Shown here piece by piece: positions 1 through 3,154 of a stretch of DNA of 5,827 bases. Source of the DNA: CAYLZW01 sp964388085 (GTDB taxonomy: Bacteria; Myxococcota; UBA727; CAYLZW01); the NCBI GenBank assembly GCA_964388085.1, contig CAYLZW010000349.1, positions 1-5,827 on the forward strand, in the 5' to 3' direction. The notes beneath the pieces were generated by a model. It saw nothing but the letters and a program-made list of their open reading frames with translations, was not told the origin of the DNA and did not search any database. Position numbers and translations under genes: made by a program. Within the stretch, counting starts at the first letter, position 1, and the number at the start of each line of letters is the position of its first letter.

Positions 1-539
1 TCCCCCATCTCGCCCTCGATCTCAGCCTTCGGCACGAGGGCCGCGACCGAGTCGATGATGAGGATGTCCACCGCGCCCGAGCGCACCAGCATGTCGGTGA
101 TCTCGAGGGCCTGCTCGCCGGTGTCGGGCTGTGAGATGAGCAGGTCGTCGGTGCGCACACCGAGCTTACGCGCGTACTGCACGTCGAGGGCGTGCTCCGC
201 GTCGATGAAGGCAGCGATGCCACCCTGGCGCTGCGCCTCCGCGACCGCGTGGAGGGTGAGCGTCGTCTTGCCGCTCGACTCCGGGCCGTAGATCTCCACC
301 ACGCGGCCGCGGGCGAGGCCGCCTACGCCGAGGGCGACGTCGAGGCCGAGCGAGCCGGTCGGGATGGACTCCACGTCCGCCACCATCTTCTCGTCGTTGC
401 CGAGACGCATGATGGAGCCCTTGCCGAACTGCTTCTCGATGGTGGCCACCGCGAGATCGAGCGACTTCTCGCGCTCCTTCTTGTTGGCCTCTTCCACGCG
501 AGCGTTGCTGCTTCCCTGCTGAGTTGCACTGTGCACCAT
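1..539 (-). CDS. recA: RecA recombinase, N-terminal 179 codons (partial)
   Basis: RecA is the ATP-dependent strand-exchange protein of homologous recombination and the coprotease that triggers LexA self-cleavage in the SOS response; it acts in the cytoplasm on single-stranded DNA. The first 179 residues are present. The Walker A motif GPESSGKT is at about residues 85-92, the catalytic glutamate lies in FIDAEHALD (E115), and Walker B ILIIDSV is at about 159-165. The frame leaves the window at PKAEIEGEMG, the start of DNA-binding loop L1, so half of a typical ~350-residue protein is missing. The ATG at 537-539 is chosen because AGGGAG (plus-strand ctccct, 546-551) lies six bases upstream. Walker A lysine is K91 against K72 in E. 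coli, so this start gives a polar N-terminal tail about 19 residues longer. The motifs leave no realistic alternative family. Confidence 0.97.
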   Translation of the reverse strand, partial: MVHSATQQGSSNARVEEANKKEREKSLDLAVATIEKQFGKGSIMRLGNDEKMVADVESIPTGSLGLDVALGVGGLARGRVVEIYGPESSGKTTLTLHAVAEAQRQGGIAAFIDAEHALDVQYARKLGVRTDDLLISQPDTGEQALEITDMLVRSGAVDILIIDSVAALVPKAEIEGEMG

Positions 540-593
540 TTCGGGCTCCCTGCGCGCCTCTCCGTGGCGCTGATGTCGGCTCTGTCGCTGAGC

Positions 594-623
594 AGCGTAG
601 AATGAACCTGAACTTTTGTTCAA
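594..623 (-). promoter_or_regulatory. Probable sigma-70-type recA promoter
   Basis: Read on the minus strand, TTGAAC (plus 618-623) is followed after 18 bases by TACGCT (plus 594-599). The -35 matches TTGACA at four of six positions. The -10 keeps the key first T, second A and last T of TATAAT. Transcription would start near 587, giving a leader of about 48 bases before the recA ATG. The -35 lies inside one of the two palindromes described at 603-643, as expected for a repressed promoter. The -10 match is weak, so the exact hexamers are uncertain. Confidence 0.5.
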
Positions 624-643
624 GCCTGAACACCTTGTTCAGG
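603..643. promoter_or_regulatory. Tandem SOS (LexA-like) operators before recA
   Basis: Two palindromes sit side by side. Box 1 (607-624) is CCTGAAC-TTTT-GTTCAAG, with core GAAC-N4-GTTC. Box 2 (625-643) is CCTGAAC-ACCTT-GTTCAGG, a perfect 7-bp inverted repeat around five bases. A further TGAAC half-site is at 603-607. GAAC-N4-GTTC is the core of the LexA (DinR) box known from Gram-positive bacteria, and myxobacterial LexA sites also end in GTTCAG. Box 1 covers the proposed -35 and box 2 lies just upstream, so binding would block RNA polymerase. That LexA is the binding protein is inferred from the motif and its position before recA; no lexA gene is visible here. Confidence 0.7.
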
Positions 644-670
644 TGGTCTTCCCTCACAATCCGTTGTCCG

Positions 671-713
671 CGCTCCGCTTTTGCGCGGATCCGTCCGGCG
701 CCGCAAGGGAGCG
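671..713 (-). terminator. Nested stem-loop after the hydrolase gene, weak terminator candidate
   Basis: The outer arms CGCTCC (671-676) and GGAGCG (708-713) enclose TTGCG (681-685) paired with CGCAA (702-706), and CGGA (686-689) paired with TCCG (694-697). The structure begins a few bases after the hydrolase stop codon at 717-719 and would end its transcript before the recA promoter. There is no T-run after the stem on the minus strand, so it is not a textbook intrinsic terminator. It may be an mRNA 3' end structure or chance pairing in GC-rich DNA. Confidence 0.3.
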
Positions 714-716
714 GGA

Positions 717-1406
717 TCAGGCCAACTGCGAAGGCAGCCCGAGGCCGTGGCTCAGGGGGCCGAGGTGGTCCGCGAACCAGCGCATGGCCGCCAGCGCCAC
801 CTGCTCGAGCGCGCCCGGCTCTTCGAACAGGTGCGTCGCGCCCCGCACCAGCTCGAGGCGCGCCTCGGTGCGCAGGTGGCTCTGCGCCTCCTCGTTGAGC
901 GCGACCACGACGTCATCCAGCTCTCCGACGATGAGCAGCGTCGGGCAGCGCACGAGGGGCAGCGCGCCTTTGGCGAGGTCCGGCCGGCCGCCGCGCGAGA
1001 CCACGGCCTGCACGATGTCGGCGCGGCGGGCGGCAGCGACGAGGGCCGCCGCCGCGCCCGTGCTGGCGCCGAACAAGCCGAGGGGCAGCGGCCCGACGTC
1101 CGCGCGCTGGCGCACCTCGTCGATGACGCGGGTGACGCGCGTGGCCAGCAGCTCGATGTCGAAGCGCAGCTCGCGGGTGACGTCGTCGACGCGCGCCTCC
1201 GCGGGGGTCAGCAGGTCGAAGAGCAGCGTCGCGAGGCCGGCGTCCTGCAAGAGGGCCGCGACCTCGCGGTTGCGCGGGCTGTTCCGGCTGCTCCCGCTGC
1301 CGTGCACGAAGAGCACGAGCCCGCGGGCGAGGCGCGGCCGCGCGAGCGTGCCATGAACGGCGCCGCCATCGACGTCGAGGGTGACCGTCTGTTCCCGCAC
1401 CGGCAT
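717..1406 (-). CDS. Alpha/beta hydrolase, dienelactone-hydrolase-like
   Basis: A 229-residue cytoplasmic alpha/beta-fold hydrolase with no signal peptide or membrane segment. The visible features are an oxyanion-hole strand LVLFVHGSGSS at about residues 30-40, the nucleophile elbow FGASTGAAA with S115 in a G-x-S-x-G context, an acidic residue in GELDD (D164 or D165), and the catalytic histidine in GATHLF (H192). Length and motif order fit the dienelactone hydrolase group, but the substrate cannot be read from the sequence. The ATG at 1404-1406 follows the phosphoribosyltransferase stop by one base (TGA-C-ATG), with a G-rich stretch seven bases upstream, which implies translational coupling. 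In actinobacteria and some proteobacteria a hydrolase of this kind is fused to the C-terminus of a phosphoribosyltransferase, so the two products probably act together. Esterase or thioesterase activity is possible. The family is secure; the function is open. Confidence 0.88.
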   Translation of the reverse strand: MPVREQTVTLDVDGGAVHGTLARPRLARGLVLFVHGSGSSRNSPRNREVAALLQDAGLATLLFDLLTPAEARVDDVTRELRFDIELLATRVTRVIDEVRQRADVGPLPLGLFGASTGAAAALVAAARRADIVQAVVSRGGRPDLAKGALPLVRCPTLLIVGELDDVVVALNEEAQSHLRTEARLELVRGATHLFEEPGALEQVALAAMRWFADHLGPLSHGLGLPSQLA

Positions 1407-1407
1407 G

Positions 1408-2130
1408 TCAGATCCCCCCGGCCGCCGATCCGGCCTCTCCCTGTCGGGCCGCGTCGTCGTCGATCGCGGCGCGCGCGGCCCGCGTGGCGTCCTCCGCGTT
1501 GGCGGCGTCCATCAGCAGCGCCTTCACCTCGTCGTCGCTCGTCTGCGAGAAGTCGCGGTACCAGAGGCCGACCCCAAAGAACGGCCGCGGCGTGTCCACG
1601 CACACGACGTCGTCGGCGAGCGCGCGGAAGCCGCGGCAGATGTCGGGCGCCGCCACCGGCACCGCGACCACGACGCTGGCCGGGCGGAGGCCGCGGACGG
1701 CGCTGACGGCGGCCTGCATCGTCGAGCCCGTGGCCAGGCCGTCATCGACGAGCAGCACCGTGCGCCCCGTGATGTCGGGGGGCGGGCGGCCGCCCCGGTA
1801 GGCGAGCTGGCGGCGCTCGAGCTCTCGTAGCTCTCGGCGCGTCACCGCGTCGAGCAGCTCCTCGCCGATGCCGAGCGTCTCGACCGCCGTCGGGTTCAAC
1901 ACGCGCACGCCCCCGAAGGAGATGGCGCCCATGGCGAGCTCCTCGTGGCCGGGCACGCCCAGCTTGCGCACGACGCAGACGTCGAGCGGCGCGCCGAGCA
2001 CGCGCGCCACCTCGTAGGCCACCGGGACGCCGCCGCGCGGCAGTCCGAGCACGATGACGTCGTCGCGGCCGGCGTAGCGAGAGAGCCTGCCCGCGAGCTT
2101 GCGCCCGGCGTCTGCGCGGTCCTGGAACAC
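1408..2130 (-). CDS. Type I phosphoribosyltransferase-domain protein
   Basis: A soluble protein of 240 residues from a GTG start at 2128-2130. The N-terminus begins FQDRADAGRKLAGRL, followed by LPRGGVPVA (about 30-38) and the PRPP-binding signature TVLLVDDGLATGST (about 124-137), in which two aspartates precede a Gly/Thr-rich loop. The fold binds phosphoribosyl pyrophosphate or a related 5-phosphate. The acceptor base is unknown, and nothing ties the protein to a specific purine or pyrimidine salvage enzyme. The last ~30 residues are Ala/Asp-rich and may be a flexible tail. An upstream in-frame ATG (2167-2169) would add 13 Arg-rich residues, but it coincides with the predicted transcription start and lacks the good ribosome site, so GTG is preferred. 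The gene leads a two-gene operon with the hydrolase and diverges from the BON gene. Fused homologues, for example the mycobacterial Rv0571c type in the DosR dormancy regulon, suggest a stress or dormancy role; that is inference. Confidence 0.88.
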   Translation of the reverse strand: MFQDRADAGRKLAGRLSRYAGRDDVIVLGLPRGGVPVAYEVARVLGAPLDVCVVRKLGVPGHEELAMGAISFGGVRVLNPTAVETLGIGEELLDAVTRRELRELERRQLAYRGGRPPPDITGRTVLLVDDGLATGSTMQAAVSAVRGLRPASVVVAVPVAAPDICRGFRALADDVVCVDTPRPFFGVGLWYRDFSQTSDDEVKALLMDAANAEDATRAARAAIDDDAARQGEAGSAAGGI

Positions 2131-2137
2131 GGATCGA

Positions 2138-2142
2138 CTCCT
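2138..2142 (-). promoter_or_regulatory. Ribosome binding site fixing the GTG start of the phosphoribosyltransferase
   Basis: Minus-strand AGGAG (plus ctcct) lies seven bases before GTG at 2130-2128. It falls inside the reading frame of the longer ATG-2169 version, so it argues for the shorter protein beginning near FQDRADAG, where conserved similarity to the family also begins. Confidence 0.75.
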
Positions 2143-2181
2143 GTGCCGTCGTCCCCGACGAGGGGGCAAACGGAACGAGGG

Positions 2182-2196
2182 GCAACGACAGTGCCA
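2182..2196 (-). promoter_or_regulatory. Sigma-54 (RpoN) -24/-12 promoter for the phosphoribosyltransferase-hydrolase operon
   Basis: The minus strand reads TGGCAC-tgtcg-TTGC, which matches the sigma-54 consensus TGGCACG-N4-TTGC except for the seventh base. The invariant GG and GC are separated by exactly ten bases. The predicted transcription start is near 2170, giving a leader of about 40 bases to the GTG start and placing AGGAG well inside it. Sigma-54 promoters require an enhancer-binding ATPase bound upstream, which on this strand means plus coordinates above about 2250. No such regulator gene is in the window. The call rests on the motif and its fitting distance; there is no expression evidence. 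Confidence 0.75.
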
Positions 2197-2200
2197 AGGA

Positions 2201-2232
2201 CGGCGCGCGTGACGGGATCAGGACGCGCGCCG
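2201..2232. promoter_or_regulatory. Perfect 10-bp inverted repeat behind the sigma-54 promoter
   Basis: CGGCGCGCGT (2201-2210) is repeated in inverted form as ACGCGCGCCG (2223-2232) around a 12-base spacer. Half-site centres are 22 bp apart, about two helical turns, as suits a dimeric DNA-binding protein. The repeat ends five bases behind the -24 element, spanning roughly -31 to -62 from the predicted start. That is closer than usual for a sigma-54 enhancer and better suited to a repressor or an accessory site. It could also fold as a hairpin in plus-strand RNA. CG-alternating sequence arises easily at this base composition, so function is uncertain. Confidence 0.45.
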
Positions 2233-2358
2233 GTCGAGCCGCGGAAGAGAGCGGCAGCGCGCCTCGCCCCTTGTGGAGGTGGGGCAGGTCGCTGCGCCGA
2301 AGCACGGTTCTCCGACGCTCGTCATCGACGACGCGCACCGCCCCGCGGCGCATGGCTT

Positions 2359-2395
2359 GCAAAGGCTGGGCAAAGGCTGGGCAAAGGCAGGGCAA
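2359..2395. repeat. 11-bp tandem repeat, about 3.4 copies, upstream of the BON gene
   Basis: The unit GCAAAGGCTGG occurs at 2359-2369 and 2370-2380, with a one-base variant (T to A) at 2381-2391 and a partial GCAA at 2392-2395. The 11-bp period is close to one turn of DNA, so each copy faces the same side of the helix. The array lies 39-75 bases before the BON ATG and about 190-225 bases upstream of the predicted start of the sigma-54 promoter, within normal enhancer range. It may be a set of phased activator sites or a neutral slippage product. Confidence 0.6.
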
Positions 2396-2433
2396 TTCGC
2401 GGGCAGCGAGCCGCGTCGTCATCAGGAGGCAGC

Positions 2434-2868
2434 ATGACCGAGCGCGAGGGGTACTACCGCAGCATCGAGACGCGTCCGGACGAGGAGGAAGAGCACGGCG
2501 CCGGCGCCGGCTATCACCACCCGGGCTATACCGGCGAGGGCCCCGAGGGTCGCATGCAGGGGCGAGGCGTCGAGGTCATCTCGACCATGCCCGAGCACCT
2601 GCACGGCGCAGGTCCGCACCGCGGACGAGGCCCACGCGGCTACCGGCGATCCCCGCAGCGCATCTTCGAGGACGCCTGCGATGAGCTGACCGAGAGCGCC
2701 TGGGTAGACGCGAGCCACATCGAGGTGCGCGTCGAGGACAGCACCGTGACGCTCGAGGGCTGGGTACACGATCCGCGGGAGCAGGCGCTGGCGGAGGAGC
2801 TCGTTCTGGAGGTGGCGGGGGTCTCTCGTGTTTTGAATCACCTCGGGTTGAGGCGCGAGCGGACGTAG
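2434..2868 (+). CDS. Small soluble BON-domain protein
   Basis: A 144-residue protein. ATG at 2434 is chosen because AGGAGG (2424-2429) lies four bases upstream; the frame stays open further upstream, but without a comparable ribosome site. Residues 1-70 are low-complexity and probably disordered: an acidic patch (DEEEE), then Gly-, His- and Arg-rich sequence. Residues about 71-141 form one BON domain, starting YRRSPQRIFEDACDELTES and passing through IEVRVEDSTVTLEGWV to AGVSRVLNHLGL, with the alternating helix and strand pattern and the glycine after the second strand. BON domains in OsmY-like and related proteins are linked to osmotic and envelope stress and are thought to bind membranes or lipids. 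There is no signal peptide or lipobox, so this copy is probably cytoplasmic, unlike periplasmic OsmY. It diverges from the phosphoribosyltransferase operon, and such proteins often sit among stress genes. A specific role cannot be assigned. Confidence 0.85.
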   Translation: MTEREGYYRSIETRPDEEEEHGAGAGYHHPGYTGEGPEGRMQGRGVEVISTMPEHLHGAGPHRGRGPRGYRRSPQRIFEDACDELTESAWVDASHIEVRVEDSTVTLEGWVHDPREQALAEELVLEVAGVSRVLNHLGLRRERT

Positions 2869-2949
2869 CGATTCTGTCGGCGGCCGTTGGATCGGACGAC
2901 GTCTCCGTCGCCGTAATCGGTGGCCCCTCGCCCCGCCCCAAAACGCAAA

Positions 2950-2982
2950 GCTGCCAAGGAGTCTGTGATCCTCCTTGGCGGC
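2950..2982. terminator. Strong stem-loop in the convergent gap, likely bidirectional terminator
   Basis: GCCAAGGAG (2953-2961) pairs perfectly with CTCCTTGGC (2971-2979) around a nine-base loop. Three further pairs (2950-2952 with 2980-2982) include one U-G wobble in plus-strand RNA. On the minus strand the stem is followed by CTTTGCGTTTTGG, a moderately T-rich tail that suits the S41 protease transcript. The plus-strand tail is poorer (GATTTCTCGTT). It lies 82 bases after the BON stop and about 170 bases after the protease stop. Confidence 0.6.
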
Positions 2983-3063
2983 ATGGCGCGATTTCTCGTT
3001 CGCAGCGTCGTCTACCCCCCCGATCGCTTGCGTTGGTCCCACGATCGCAAAGCGGATTTCGTT

Positions 3064-3126
3064 CGCTGGCCAGGCGCAGCGGAGGCGCGACCTTTTGGTC
3101 GCGCCAAGCACGCAACGCAGCCAGCG
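3064..3126. repeat. Long imperfect palindrome with a perfect inner hairpin
   Basis: The outer arms CGCTGGC (3064-3070) and GCCAGCG (3120-3126) enclose a perfect 9-bp hairpin, GGCGCGACC-TTTT-GGTCGCGCC (3084-3105). It begins about 30 bases after the protease stop codon on the minus strand. There is no T-run after the stem on either strand, so it may protect an mRNA 3' end, assist termination, or be a copy of a dispersed palindromic repeat. Nearby are a small hairpin GTCCC-CAAA-GGGAC (3134-3147) and two CGATCGC copies exactly 21 bp apart (3021-3027 and 3042-3048). Confidence 0.5.
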
Positions 3127-3154
3127 GGCGCGTGTCCCCAAAGGGACGCAAGCC

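Larger units (their letters stand above)
2131..2433. other. Divergent intergenic control region
   Basis: These 303 bases separate the minus-strand phosphoribosyltransferase from the plus-strand BON gene. I see no convincing gene. The region holds the AGGAG site, a sigma-54 promoter, a 10-bp inverted repeat and an 11-bp tandem repeat, each listed separately, plus AGGAGG (2424-2429) four bases before the BON ATG. The middle part, about 2233-2358, shows no clear site by eye. No good sigma-70 or sigma-54 promoter for the BON gene could be identified on the plus strand. Confidence 0.8.

Noticed and set aside
166..657. Minus-strand 163-codon frame overlapping recA
   Set aside because: It is an out-of-frame shadow of the conserved RecA coding sequence with a low-complexity Arg/Gly product.
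681..1706. Long plus-strand reading frame of 341 codons across both enzyme genes
   Set aside because: It is antisense to two genes with clear catalytic motifs. Its product is Arg/Ala/Gly/Pro-rich, as expected for a shadow frame in GC-rich DNA, and it shows no ribosome site or known motif.
2131..2169. ATG at 2167-2169 as the start of the phosphoribosyltransferase
   Set aside because: It adds 13 Arg-rich residues without family similarity, lies at the predicted transcription start, and would swallow the AGGAG site that serves GTG-2130.
2364..2382. Sigma-54 promoter for the BON gene within the tandem repeats
   Set aside because: GG-N10-GC spacing occurs here only because the repeat is GG/GC-rich; the surrounding bases do not match TGGCAC or TTGC.
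1945..2433. Longer N-terminus for the BON protein through the open upstream frame
   Set aside because: The extension would overlap the phosphoribosyltransferase gene and the control region. Its composition is shadow-like, and AGGAGG sits directly before ATG-2434.
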